This document shows positions 16,868-26,559 of a DNA stretch of 64,000 nt, piece by piece (the stretch's first letter is position 1; the number at the start of each line of letters is the position of its first letter). Below the pieces are notes generated by a model. The model made no database searches. It was not told where the DNA came from and saw only the letters and a list, made by a program, of their open reading frames with translations. This DNA is from an uncultured Clostridia bacterium (GTDB lineage: Bacteria; Bacillota; Clostridia; TANB77; CAG-508). Location: contig CAOKHH010000002.1 in the NCBI GenBank assembly GCA_948468225.1, positions 172,413-236,412 on the forward strand, read 5' to 3'. The translations under genes and the position numbers were made by a program.

Positions 16868-18718
16868 ATGTGTGGTCTTGTAGGCTATGTTAATTATACG
16901 AAAGATATATCAAATTATAAACATATAATAGAAGATATGAATAATTGCTTAACTAAACGTGGTCCAGATGAAGATGGATATTTTTTAGATAAGCACATAA
17001 ATTTAGCTCATAAAAGATTAATTGTAATTGACCCTGAAAACGGCAAACAACCTATGCAGTCAACTTATAATGATAATACTTATACAATAGTTTATAATCG
17101 GTCAAATTTATAATGCTACTGAATTAAGAAAGGAACTTTTAGAAAAAGGGTTTGTTTTTGATGGTCATTGTGATACTGAAGTTTTGCTTAAAGGTTATAT
17201 TTATTGGGGCTATGATGTTGTAAATAAATTAAATGGAATTTTTGCATTTGCAATTTGGGATGATAAAAAACAAGAATTATTTTTAGCTCGCGACCATTTT
17301 GGAGTTAAGCCTTTATTTTATACATTTAATGATGATAATTTTATATTTTCTTCTGAAATAAAAGCTATATTAAAACATCCTCATATCGAAGCTAAAGTTG
17401 ATACTAATGGTATTTGCGAATTATTTGGATTAGGTCCTGCACACACGCCTCGGAACTTCAGTTTTTAAAAATATAAACGAACTAAAACCTGCGCATTTTG
17501 CAATAATAAATAAATCTGGTATTCGCTTTCAAAAATATTGGGACCTTATAAGTAAACCACATACAGATAGTTTTAATCAAACTTGCGAAAAAGTAAAATA
17601 TTTATTAGATGATGCAATCCAAAAGCAGTTAGTTTCAGATGTTCCTCTTTGTTTAATGCTATCTCGGAGGATTAGATTCAAGTATTATAACAGCATATGC
17701 TAGTAATTATTGCAAAAATAATGGTCTCCCACCATTAGATACTTATTCAATAGATTACGTTGATAATGATAAAAATTTCGTTAAAAGTGATTTTCAGCCT
17801 AATTCTGATAACTATTATATAGACATAATGAAAAAAGCTTTTAATACAAAGCATCATAGTATAGTTATTGATACTCCTGAACTTGCAGATTGCTTAAGAG
17901 ATGCTGTAATAGCAAGAGACACACCAGGAATGGCTGATGTTGATTCTTCTCTTTTGTTATTTTGCAAACACATAAAAAAAGATGCTACTGTAGTTATTTC
18001 TGGAGAATGTTCCGATGAAATATTTGCAGGTTATCCTTGGTTTTTTAGAGAAGATGCTTTAAATAGCAATACTTTTCCTTGGTCTATTGCATTAGCAGAA
18101 AGGCAGAATTTATTAAACAAAGACATTGCAAAAAAAGTAGATTTAAAAGAATATGTAGACTACCAATATTTGCATAGTCTATCTCAAATGAGCTCACTAA
18201 ATAGTGATTCAAAAGATACTGCTGAAAAAAGAAAAATTTCACATTTAACTATGAATTGGTTTATGCAAACTTTATTAGATCGTTCTGATAGAATGTCTAT
18301 GTATAATGGATTAGAACTTCGTGTTCCATTTTGCGATTATAGATTAGTTGAATATTTATGGAATATACCTTGGGAAATGAAAGCCTTAAATGGTAGAGAA
18401 AAAGGTTTATTGCGACATGTTGTAAAAGATTTATTACCTAAAGAAATTGTAGATAGAAAAAAGAGCCCTTACCCAAAAACTCATAATCCAAACTATTTGG
18501 CTAAAGTTAAAGGAATTTTAACAGAAATAATTAAAGATAATAACGCTCCAATATATTCATTATTAGATAAAAATTATATTGCAGAAATTATAAAAACTGA
18601 TGGCAAGGCATTTACAAGACCATGGTTTGGTCAGTTAATGACAGGTCCTCAACTTATGGCATATTTAATTCAAGTAAATATGTGGCTTGAAATGTATAAA
18701 CCAACAATAGAAATTTAG
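16868..18718 (+). CDS. asnB: Asparagine synthetase (glutamine-hydrolysing), +1 recoding at three CGGN
   Basis: 615 residues after skipping a C at three sites: CGGT 17099-17102 (VYN-GQIYN, Gly78), CGGA 17451-17454 (HTP-GTSVF, Gly195) and CGGA 17665-17668 (LMLS-GGLDSS, Gly266, the ATP-pyrophosphatase loop). An N-terminal class II glutaminase domain starts at Met-Cys2 (MCGLVGYV), with Cys2 the nucleophile, followed by the synthetase domain. The start at 16868 leaves Cys2 exposed and follows GGAGG; the GTG further upstream is rejected. It converts Asp to Asn using Gln and ATP. Within the same gene CGT, CGC and CGA encode Arg in frame, and AAC-GGC at 17039-17044 causes no shift. Confidence 0.95.
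17099..17102 (+). other. CGGT recoding site, asnB Gly78
   Basis: AAT C GGT CAA; +1 needed to continue into IYNATELRK. Confidence 0.88.
17451..17454 (+). other. CGGA recoding site, asnB Gly195
   Basis: CCT C GGA ACT; the upstream frame stops five codons later without the shift. Confidence 0.88.
17665..17668 (+). other. CGGA recoding site, asnB Gly266
   Basis: TCT C GGA GGA within the invariant SGGLDSS motif. Confidence 0.9.
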
Positions 18719-18748
18719 AATAATACTAAATAAAATAGTGTCATATCA

Positions 18749-18919
18749 GAAAACATAATAAAAGAAAAATCACTCGGCTACATTACAAAATTTAACAAAT
18801 TCTAATTTGATCTTATGGCACCCTTCCGCGACAAGCGCGAACTCTTTCCATAAAATCTGCATAAGAATTTCTAAAATTTTTCCATTTGCATTCGTGATTT
18901 TTCTTTTATTATTGTTTTC
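18749..18919. repeat. 120-bp conserved core inside a palindrome, copy A
   Basis: Arms 18749-18773 and 18894-18919 are nearly perfect inverted repeats (GAAAACA..AAAAATCAC). Between them is a 120-base core (18774-18893) starting TCGGCTACATT and ending TTTGCATTC. The same core, reversed and with about eight differences, lies at 51591-51710 inside completely different arms. Located between convergent asnB and the NUDIX gene. No coding capacity seen. Confidence 0.8.
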
Positions 18920-18942
18920 TTTAATTTGTATATTTTATTTTA

Positions 18943-19491
18943 CTAATATCTATGTAAGTATTCAATTAAACAATCATATATTGGATCTCTTTCAACAATA
19001 GTCTTTTCTTCGCGCATTTCAGTGAGTTCATTTATATCTACAAATTTAATTGCTTTTACTTCTGATTCCTGCATTTTTATATCTTCTATCTTTATTCCAT
19101 TTTTCCTTAATATAAAGAAATCATAAAATTGATTTTCAATGAAATCTTTTGAAATCACTTCTTGTTTTCTGTAAGTAAACATATACCTAAAATCTTTAAT
19201 GTCTACATTGAATCCTAAATTAACACTAACTTCTTCATTTATCTCTCTTGAAGCAGCAGATAAAGCATCTTGTCCATTTGAAATATGTCCTGCAACTGAT
19301 ATATCCCACATTCCTGCATTCTTTTCTTTATTATCTGCTCTTTGTTGTAATAAGATTTCATTTTTTTCATTTACAATTGCTACGGCAATCGCTCTATGCC
19401 ATAACCCTTTTTTATGCATTTCTTCTCTAGATAAAACTTCACCTGTTTTTACACCATTTTCATCTAAAACGTCTATTAGTTCCTTACTCAT
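18943..19491 (-). CDS. NUDIX hydrolase, isopentenyl-diphosphate isomerase-like
   Basis: 182 residues with a NUDIX box around residues 67-89 (GHISNGQDALSAASREINEE), in which REINEE gives the metal-binding glutamates. The N-terminal ELIDVLDENGVKTGEVLSRE and LWHRAIAVAIVN are typical of the IDI/YfcD-like group. A role in IPP/DMAPP interconversion would fit the MEP genes in this window, but the family also contains general nucleotide-sanitising enzymes. Starts after AAAGGAG. No CGG codon. Confidence 0.78.
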   Translation of the reverse strand: MSKELIDVLDENGVKTGEVLSREEMHKKGLWHRAIAVAIVNEKNEILLQQRADNKEKNAGMWDISVAGHISNGQDALSAASREINEEVSVNLGFNVDIKDFRYMFTYRKQEVISKDFIENQFYDFFILRKNGIKIEDIKMQESEVKAIKFVDINELTEMREEKTIVERDPIYDCLIEYLHRY

Positions 19492-19566
19492 AACATTTTA
19501 CTCCTTTGATTAAGTTTATATAATAAAATTATTATATAATTTTTAGACATCAATGTCAATTATACT

Positions 19567-20872
19567 TTATTCCACTATTCCTAATATATGCTCTGGTTTT
19601 GAGACTTCTTCAGCAGAAAATTTATATGCATTATACAAATCTTCTACTGCAATTTTACCTTTTTCTTCATCATTTGCATGTATATAAGCTAAGGTATCTC
19701 CGTTTTTCAACTTTGTCTCCTATCTTTTTGTTTAGCATTATTCCAACCGCATTATCTATTCCATCTTCCTTTTTCATTCTTCCCGCGCCTAAATTCACAG
19801 ATATCTTTCCAACAGTTAATGCATTTAATTCACTTACATAACCATTATTTTTAGAAATTACTGGCACTATATATTTTGCTTTTTCAAATTTTTCCATGTC
19901 TTCTATAAATGATATATCTCCACCTTGTTTTTTTACTAGTTCTAAAAATTTATTATATGCTTTTTTATTATTTATATTTTCCATTATCTTTAATTTGTTT
20001 TCTTCTAAATTATCTCCATTACCAGATAATTTAATAATATATGCACCTATTGTTGTAACTATAGTTTCTATATCTTCTGTCATATTTCCTTTTAATGCTT
20101 CTACTGCTTCTATAATTTCTAAAGTATTTCCTATTGTTTTTCCTATTGGTTCATTCATATTAGTTAAAACGCATACAGTTTCTTTATTTGCTAGTTTCCC
20201 AATTTCTTTCATTTCTTCTGCTAATTTAATAGCATCTTCTTTATTTTTCATAAATGCACCATTACCGCAAGTAACTTCTAAAACTATTTTATTTGCACCT
20301 GCTGCAATTTTTTTACTCATAATACTTGAAGCAATTAGTGGCATACTTTCTACACAAGAAATTGTATCTCTTAGAGCATACATCTTTTTATCTGCTGGCG
20401 CTAAATTCATTGTTTGACCTATTACACTAATTCCAATTTCTTTAACATTTTCTATAAATTCTTCTATTGGAATAGATGCACTATAACCTGGTATTGATTC
20501 TAGTTTATCTACTGTTCCCCCTGTGAATCCTAATCCTCTTCCAGACATTTTTGCTACTGGTATTTCTAAAGAGGCTATTATTGGCATAAGTATTATTGTA
20601 ATTTTATCTCCTACTCCTCCTGTACTGTGTTTATCAACGACAATATCTGAAATAGAAGATAAGTCTAAGGTTTCCCCAGAGCATGTCATTGCCATTGTTA
20701 AATCTGTTGTTTCTCTTGAATTCATACCATTTAGGTAAATTGCCATTATCAATGCTGCTGCTTGATAATCTGTAACAGTTCCTTTTGTATATTCTGTGAC
20801 AAAGAACTCTATTTCCTCTTTTGTTAGTTCTTGTTTATCTCTCTTTTTTGCGATAATCTCTAATATGTTCAT
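19567..20872 (-). CDS. pdp: Pyrimidine-nucleoside phosphorylase, +1 recoding at one CGGA
   Basis: 434 residues after skipping a C at 19699-19702 (KVEK-GDTLAYIHAND, Gly391). It phosphorolyses uridine/thymidine to base and (deoxy)ribose 1-phosphate for salvage. Family signature SGRGLGFTGGTVDKLESIPGY (split here) lies near residue 110, with KHSTGGVGDK near 80. The corrected C-terminal domain runs to TAA at 19567 and contains the expected hammerhead-like KGDTL segment. Unshifted, the protein ends 10 codons after the site. Upstream are a CCCTACA palindrome and a larger palindromic element. Confidence 0.93.
19699..19702 (-). other. CGGA recoding site, pdp Gly391
   Basis: AAA C GGA GAT in the C-terminal domain. 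Confidence 0.85.
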
Positions 20873-20892
20873 AATAACGCCTCCTACTGATG

Positions 20893-20918
20893 GGCGGACA
20901 CAGGGCCCGCCCCTACAT
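20893..20918. repeat. CCCTACA palindrome (GGGCGGACACAGGGCCCGCC type)
   Basis: Same 26-base sequence as at 15851-15876, upstream of the nucleoside phosphorylase gene. Confidence 0.8.
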
Positions 20919-20934
20919 TTGTTTTTTCATATTA

Positions 20935-21060
20935 TTATTCAATTAGGTATCATATATTATTTTTTGAAATTGAACCCGAACAGCATCGGAATCCCTAAGA
21001 GCTCTCCAATCGCTTGACGGTCAATAAAAAAAATCATATATGTATACCTAATTGAATATA
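20935..21060. repeat. 60-bp core inside a palindrome at the rnhB stop
   Basis: Inverted arms of about 30 bases (left 20935-20965, right 21026-21060; ATTCAATTAGGTAT..) flank a 60-base core (20966-21025) with higher GC. The right arm contains the last codons and TAG stop of rnhB, and the left arm is an inverted duplicate of them. Similar in design to the other palindromic elements, but with an unrelated core. Confidence 0.65.
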
Positions 21061-21678
21061 TTCTTTACAAAGCTTTTTCTGTGTAGCATACAAATCCCAT
21101 TTTCTTTAATTGCTTGAATATGCTTTGCAGTTCCATATCCTTTATGACTTGCAAATCCATATTCTGGATATACATTATCCCATTCATACATAATTCTATC
21201 CCTTGTAACTTTTGCAATAATAGAAGCTGCAGCAATAGAATAATTTTTTGCATCTCCTTTTATTATAGATGTATATGGTATTCCACAAGTATCTATATGT
21301 TCTAATGCATCAACTAAAATTCTATCTGGTTTTACCTTTAAACTTTGTATAGCAATAGTTAAAGCCTTTTTTGTTGCATTTAGTATATTTATTTCATCAA
21401 TTTCTGTTTGATCAACAATTCCAACACTCCAAGCAATCGCTTCGTTTGTTATTTCATCATACAACTTTTCTCTCTTCTTCTCAGATACTTTTTTAGAATC
21501 ATTTACTCCTTCTATAAAAGATTCCTTTGGCATGATAACACAGCCCACAACAACTGGTCCGTGCTAATGGTCCTCTTCCTGCTTCATCAATTCCTGCAAT
21601 ATATTTTAATCCATCTGAGTACAACTTGTTTTCATATTCTTTTAGTATGTTTAATCTTTCTATCTCTTTTTCCTTCAT
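21048..21678 (-). CDS. rnhB: Ribonuclease HII, +1 recoding at one CGGA
   Basis: 209 residues after skipping a C at 21558-21561 (GRGPLA-GPVVVGCVI, Gly40). RNase HII removes ribonucleotides and RNA-DNA hybrids. The catalytic GIDEAGRGPLAGPV motif spans the shift, so both frames contribute to the active-site loop; later catalytic acids lie in DALEHID and VTRDRIMYEWD. Start at ATG 21678 after GAGGAATTTG. The stop lies in the arm of a palindromic element. Confidence 0.94.
21558..21561 (-). other. CGGA recoding site, rnhB Gly40
   Basis: GCA C GGA CCA in the GPLAGP motif. Confidence 0.88.
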
Positions 21679-21850
21679 TCAAATTCCTCATTTTTCAATC
21701 TTTATTCAATCTTTTTGTATTATTATATATTTATTGTTTTTGTAATGCAATAATTATATTACATTTTAGTTACAAATTATACATATATATTTATTTTTTA
21801 GTAAAAATATAATATTATATGTACAAACTAATTTAGGAGGGAAAACAATT

Positions 21851-23062
21851 ATGGGAGATATAAACGACTATTTTGATAACACTACACCACCAAAGAAGAA
21901 AAGCAATAATACTGCAAAAACAATCGTTGCTCCATTTGTAAGTGGTGTATTAGGCGCTTCATTAGTTGTTGGAATTTGTTTTGGAAATACTTCTATTCGA
22001 ACTAAGCTAATAGGAGAACCAAACATACAATTAAAAGAAACATCAAATATACCTTCATCAACAAATACAGGTGTTGTCGATTTACTTTCTTTAAGTAATT
22101 TTTCTGATACTGCAGTTGGTGTGGCAAGTAAAGTATTGCCATCTATTGTTGGTATAAATGTAACATTTGATGTTACAAGTACCATAGGTTATGGTTTCCA
22201 ACAAACTGGTGAAACTTCTGCTTCTGGATCTGGAATTATTATAAGTGAAAATGGCTATATATTAACAAATAATCATATTGTTAATTCAACATCTAATTCT
22301 TTATTTTATGAAGTTAGTAAAGCAAAAAGTGTAAAAGTATATTTGTTCAATGATGATACACCTTATGATGCTGAAATTATTGGAACCGACTCTCAAACAG
22401 ACTTGGCTGTTATAAAAATAGATAAAGATAATCTTACAGCAGCTGAACTTGGAGATTCTTCTAGTGTGAAGGTTGGAGAATTTGCAATGGCAATAGGTAA
22501 TCCTTTAGGGCTTAAAAGTACTGTTACAAGTGGAATAATTAGTGCAGTTAATAGAGAAGTTACAACTAGTGATGGAACAAAATATGTTCTTATTCAAACA
22601 GATGCTGCTATTAACTCAGGTAATAGTGGTGGTGCTTTAGTAAATTCTAAAGGACAAGTAATTGGAATAAATACTTTGAAAATAGCTGCAACAGGTGTAG
22701 AAAATATGGGGTTTGCAATTCCAATAAATGATACTACCGAAATTTATAAACAATTGATTGAATTTAAAAAAGTTAAAAGACCTTCTATTGGAATTACAGG
22801 ACTAGATTTAACTGAAGCAACAGCTAAGAAAAATAATTTACCTGTGGGAATCTATGTAAAAGAAGTTAATGATTTTAGTGCTGCAGAAATTGCAGGAATA
22901 AAATCAGGAGATGTTATTACAGAAGCCGATGGTAAAAAAATATCTACAATGCAAGAGTTAATAGATATAAAAAATTCAAAATCTATTGGTGATGAATTAG
23001 AAATTAAACTATCAAGAAATAACAAAGAAAAAACAGTTACAGTAATATTACAGGAAGAATAG
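21851..23062 (+). CDS. Membrane-anchored HtrA-type serine protease
   Basis: 403 residues. A cytoplasmic N-terminus of about 25 residues, one membrane segment (about 27-46, IVAPFVSGVLGASLVVGICF), a trypsin-like domain, then a C-terminal PDZ domain (about 310-400). The catalytic triad is visible as His in NNHIV, Asp in TDLAVIKI and Ser in GNSGGAL. HtrA/DegP family enzymes degrade misfolded extracytoplasmic proteins. Starts after AGGAGGG. Monocistronic with its own terminator. The longest plus-strand host gene in the window without an in-frame CGG. Confidence 0.93.
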   Translation: MGDINDYFDNTTPPKKKSNNTAKTIVAPFVSGVLGASLVVGICFGNTSIRTKLIGEPNIQLKETSNIPSSTNTGVVDLLSLSNFSDTAVGVASKVLPSIVGINVTFDVTSTIGYGFQQTGETSASGSGIIISENGYILTNNHIVNSTSNSLFYEVSKAKSVKVYLFNDDTPYDAEIIGTDSQTDLAVIKIDKDNLTAAELGDSSSVKVGEFAMAIGNPLGLKSTVTSGIISAVNREVTTSDGTKYVLIQTDAAINSGNSGGALVNSKGQVIGINTLKIAATGVENMGFAIPINDTTEIYKQLIEFKKVKRPSIGITGLDLTEATAKKNNLPVGIYVKEVNDFSAAEIAGIKSGDVITEADGKKISTMQELIDIKNSKSIGDELEIKLSRNNKEKTVTVILQEE

Positions 23063-23068
23063 TAAAAC

Positions 23069-23099
23069 AAAAAAATCGCATATAAAATGCGATTTTTTT
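23069..23099. terminator. Intrinsic terminator, htrA and LPQTG gene
   Basis: AAAAAAATCGCAT-ataaa-ATGCGATTTTTTT, a bidirectional terminator between convergent genes. Confidence 0.9.
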
Positions 23100-23109
23100 G
23101 TTTATTATT

Positions 23110-23451
23110 TTAATAATTTTTGTATTGTTTAATTTTAATATATGCAAACACTGCTGATACTCCAAGTACAGCAACAGCAATCAATAAGCCTGTATAATCT
23201 TCTATTCCTGTTTGTGGTAATTTATTTTGAGTAGCTGGTGTTGGTGATACTACTGGCGATGGTGTTGTAACATTACTTGGTGTTGGCGTTGTATTAACGC
23301 TTGGGCTTGGCGCTGGGCTTGGTGATCCAGGCGCAATTACTACCATTCCACTACCCGTATCTGTTGCATAAGAAGTAATTGGTACTAATAACGCAATAAC
23401 TACTAAGCTAATCATCATTACATTTAAAATAACTTTATTTAATTTTATCAT
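23110..23451 (-). CDS. Small LPQTG cell-wall anchored protein
   Basis: 113 residues. Signal peptide (MIKLNKVILNVMMISLVVIA..YA, about 1-29), a low-complexity Pro/Ser/Thr region (about 40-75), the sortase signal LPQTG near 79-83, a hydrophobic segment and a KIKQYKNY tail. It would be attached to peptidoglycan by a sortase (none in the window). No globular domain, so it may be a short stalk or modified surface peptide. Confidence 0.88.
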   Translation of the reverse strand: MIKLNKVILNVMMISLVVIALLVPITSYATDTGSGMVVIAPGSPSPAPSPSVNTTPTPSNVTTPSPVVSPTPATQNKLPQTGIEDYTGLLIAVAVLGVSAVFAYIKIKQYKNY

Positions 23452-23564
23452 TTTAATCTCTCCTCAATATATTTTTTCATTTGAAACATATTCTATTATT
23501 TTTATAACACATTAAAAATTTATATGCAATAGTTTTTTTTAATTTTTTTGTATATTTTTGTAAC

Positions 23565-24656
23565 TTATACATTAAATCTAAATAAAACAATATCTCCATC
23601 TTGCATTATATATTCTTTTCCTTCTGAACGAACTAATCCTTTTTCTTTTGCTGCTACCATTGAGCCTTCACGAATCAAGTCATCATAAGAAACTACTTCT
23701 GCTTTTATAAATCCTCTTTCTATATCTGAGTGAATTTTTCCTGCAGCTTGTGGCGCTTTTGTTCCCTTCTTTATTGTCCACGCTCTAACTTCAGGTTCTC
23801 CCGCTGTTAAAAATGACATTAGCCCCAACAAGTCATAACTTTCCTTTATTACTTTGTCTAACCCAGATTCATCTAATCCTAATGCTTCTAACATTTCCTT
23901 CTTATCTGATGGTTCTAATCCACTAAGTTCTTCTTCTATTTTTACACATAATGGTATTACTTTACTATTTTCTGTTTTTGCATATTCTGCAACTTTTTTA
24001 ACATTTTCTTCATTTTGTGCGTTAGCTAATTGTTCTTCTGAAACATTTGCTATATATAGTATTGGCTTTGTTGTAAGTAAATATGTATCTTTTAACAAAT
24101 CTTTTTCTTCATCTGTAAAATCTATAGTTCTTGCTGATTTGCCTTGTTCTAATACATCTTTTATTTTATTTAATAAATCTAATTCTTCTTGATATTTTTT
24201 GTCAGCTTTTAACATTTTTATTGTTTTTTCAATCTTTTTGTCGATTGTTTCCATATCAGCAAATATAAGTTCTAAATTTATTGTTTCTATATCTCTTAAA
24301 GGGTCTATACTTCCATCAACATGTACAACATTTGGATCTTCAAAGCATCTTACTACTTCAACAATACTATCTACTTCTCTTATATGTGATAAGAATTTGT
24401 TTCCTAACCCTTCTCCTTTACTTGCTCCTTTTACTAATCCTGCAATATCAACAAATTCTATTACAGCATGTGTAGTTTTTTCAGGATTATACATTTTTGT
24501 TAAATTATCTAATCTTTCATCTGGAACTGGTACAACACCGACATTTGGCTCTATTGTACAAAATGGATAATTTGCACATTCTGCTCCAGCATTTGTTATT
24601 GCATTAAACATTGTACTTTTCCCTACATTTGGAAGTCCAACTATTCCTATTTTCAT
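23565..24656 (-). CDS. ychF: Redox-regulated ribosome-associated ATPase YchF
   Basis: 363 residues, Obg-family P-loop protein. Walker A GLPNVGKSTMFN at residues 6-17, switch DIAGLVKGASKGEGLGN, and the C-terminal TGS domain with KGTKAPQAAGKIHSDIERGF and the closing EGKEYIMQDGDIVLFRFNV, all classic. Length exact for the family. No in-frame CGG despite many glycines. Confidence 0.97.
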   Translation of the reverse strand: MKIGIVGLPNVGKSTMFNAITNAGAECANYPFCTIEPNVGVVPVPDERLDNLTKMYNPEKTTHAVIEFVDIAGLVKGASKGEGLGNKFLSHIREVDSIVEVVRCFEDPNVVHVDGSIDPLRDIETINLELIFADMETIDKKIEKTIKMLKADKKYQEELDLLNKIKDVLEQGKSARTIDFTDEEKDLLKDTYLLTTKPILYIANVSEEQLANAQNEENVKKVAEYAKTENSKVIPLCVKIEEELSGLEPSDKKEMLEALGLDESGLDKVIKESYDLLGLMSFLTAGEPEVRAWTIKKGTKAPQAAGKIHSDIERGFIKAEVVSYDDLIREGSMVAAKEKGLVRSEGKEYIMQDGDIVLFRFNV

Positions 24657-24742
24657 TTTTCCTCATTCTCCTTTTAGTATAAACATCTTTTTAATTTTAT
24701 AATATTGTAATCTCTTTTGCAATATGTTTTTATTAAATTTTC

Positions 24743-24765
24743 GTAGGGGCGATCATTAGTCGTCT
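24743..24765. repeat. CCCTACA palindrome, reverse orientation
   Basis: GTAGGGGCGATCATTAGTCGTC, the TGTAGGG end now on the left. The remaining space to 24912 holds the 3' region of the downstream atypical gene, including a segment similar to that at 25350-25445, and nothing else recognisable. Confidence 0.6.
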
Positions 24766-24912
24766 GCATTACGCAATATGTCAATGAAAAAATTTTTTCT
24801 ATATGAAGAAAAAGCAGTCCTCTTAAGGTTTCCCTCAAAACAACTACTTTTCCTTTAATGCAGGAATCCCTACATTGTTAGTCCGCCATTAAAACCAATT
24901 TCATGTACTGCA

Positions 24913-25224
24913 CTACTTTTTGATTACAAGTGTCTTCCTGCAGGAACAGATTTTGAAGTGTATGGCCTCAAGCCTGTCTGTCTTCATCGTTCCATCATTA
25001 TTCAGGAAGATTTTGCCGAGTTCACTCGCAAAATTAGATTCATCATCAAAACACCCGGCAATTGTTTTGGCGCTTATGCACGGGGCATCATCATCTTCTT
25101 CGCACCGAATTGTAGCAATCCCATTATTGAAATTTTCTACATACAGTTCCTCATCGCTGCCGATTACCCGGAAAACTAAAAGACATTCCGGGGAAAATCT
25201 GTAAAGTTTTACCATTGTTGCCAT
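24913..25224 (-). CDS. Unknown 103-residue protein, atypical, tandem paralogue 1
   Basis: Shares VFRVIGS(D/N)EE(L/M)YV, NGIATI and CISAKTI with the gene at 25448-25768, so the pair arose by tandem duplication. No family recognised; no membrane segment. Starts ATGGCAACAATGG after AAGGAGG. Less AT-rich than host genes. Two in-frame CGG codons (25105-25107 and 25168-25170) must be triplets; the second is conserved in the paralogue, the first is Tyr there. Confidence 0.7.
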   Translation of the reverse strand: MATMVKLYRFSPECLLVFRVIGSDEELYVENFNNGIATIRCEEDDDAPCISAKTIAGCFDDESNFASELGKIFLNNDGTMKTDRLEAIHFKICSCRKTLVIKK

Positions 25225-25447
25225 AAAAATTTCCTCCTTATTGTTAGTTTTGGCTATGGCTTAACGACTAATAAAAGTTCGTTATTTTTATTTTAACATA
25301 AATTAACATAAATTTCAAATTTTTACTGTTATTTAAACCAACAAAATTGATAAATGAAAAAGTAGTTGTTTTAAAGTTTACCTTCAAAGCAACTACTTTC
25401 TCTTTAATGTAGGAAAATAACCCTGCATTATGAGTCCGCCTTAGAAA

Positions 25448-25768
25448 TCATAACTTGCACTTCTCGATTTTAAGCGTTGTCCCATCGGAAGCAATGATTT
25501 CTATAGTCTTAAGTTGATCCGTCACAGCCTTTCCTTTCTCATCCAGAAATACTTTGCAGAGTTCACTCGCAAAGTTAGATTCATATGCAAAGCACCCCAT
25601 GATTGTTTTGGCACTTATGCATGATGCATCATCTTCATCATAGTAAATCGTAGCAATTCCGTTGGAGAAATCGTACACATACATCTCCTCATTGCTGCCG
25701 ATTACCCGGAAAACGAAAAGTGTGCTGTCCTCTGCCGAAACTCTGTCAAACTCTACCATTGTTGCCAT
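25448..25768 (-). CDS. Unknown 106-residue protein, atypical, tandem paralogue 2
   Basis: Homologous along its length to the neighbouring 103-residue protein; the leader and start region (GCCATAGCCAAAA.., AAGGAGG, ATGGCAACAATGG) and the 3' flank are also conserved, so the duplication covered the whole transcription unit. One CGG codon (25706-25708) at the conserved VFRVIGS arginine. Function unknown. Confidence 0.7.
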   Translation of the reverse strand: MATMVEFDRVSAEDSTLFVFRVIGSNEEMYVYDFSNGIATIYYDEDDASCISAKTIMGCFAYESNFASELCKVFLDEKGKAVTDQLKTIEIIASDGTTLKIEKCKL

Positions 25769-25960
25769 AAAAATGTCCTCCTTGTTGTTATTTTTGGCTA
25801 TGGCTTAAACGACTAATAAAAGTTCGTATTTTCTATTTTAACATGAATTAACCCAAATTGCAAATTCTGTTATCTTACCTAACAAAATTGATATCTCAAA
25901 AATCACTTATACATACTATATTAGGAATACACTGACTATTAGATATTAGGAGGTGTTAAC

Positions 25961-26513
25961 ATGAATTTTGATGAAACAATAAATAATAGGCGTTCTGCAA
26001 GAGTCTTTACAAATGAACCAGTTACACAAAATCAATTAGATAAAATATTACTTAGTGCTAGTCTTGCCCCTTCTGCTAAAAATAGACAACCTTGGAAATT
26101 TTATGTTTTAAGTGATGAACAAAAAAATCACATTATGAATATGCTTTTTGAATGGGACAAATTAAATACAAATGAAAAAACTAGTGTAAAAGGAACAGCT
26201 GAACAAATTAAACAAGCTAATAAAATGATAATGTTATATAGCGATAATTATAACTCATCTTCAAAAATGATAAATTATAAAAAACCTGATTATATTTCTA
26301 TTCGGGTGTGCCATAGAAAATATGACTTTACAAGCTGTTGATTTAAGTCTTGGAAGTTGTATTTTATGCGATACACTATATATAGAAGATGAAATTAATA
26401 AGTATTTGGGCATAGAAAACTTTGAACAAATATGTGGATTTATTGTTGGCAAACCAATATATAATTATCCTACAAAATCTAAAAAAGAATTAAAAAATTT
26501 GTTATTAAATTAA
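25961..26513 (+). CDS. Nitroreductase family protein, +1 recoding at one CGGG
   Basis: 183 residues after skipping a C at 26303-26306 (ISI-GCAIENMTLQAVDLSLGSC, Gly115). FMN-dependent oxidoreductase of the NfsA/NfsB superfamily: N-terminal NRRSARVFTNEPV binds the FMN phosphate, and SLAPSAKNRQPWKF follows near residue 45. Both halves are needed for the fold, and the junction falls in the conserved helix G.A..nm.L.A. Start follows TAGGAGGTG. Substrate unknown. This is the only site with G as the fourth base. Confidence 0.88.
26303..26306 (+). other. CGGG recoding site, nitroreductase Gly115
   Basis: ATT C GGG TGT; the first frame stops 12 codons later without the shift. Confidence 0.85.
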
Positions 26514-26517
26514 ATAC

Positions 26518-26545
26518 AAAACAGATGGCAAATACCATCTGTTTT
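26518..26545. terminator. Intrinsic terminator
   Basis: AAAACAGATGG-caaata-CCATCTGTTTT between the convergent nitroreductase and radical SAM genes. Confidence 0.88.
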
Positions 26546-26559
26546 GCGTTTGCAGAAAT

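Noticed and set aside
16868..18718. asnB as several small genes or a decayed gene
   Set aside because: The fragments join without loss or gain of residues once three Cs are skipped; no separate starts or SD sequences precede the later fragments.
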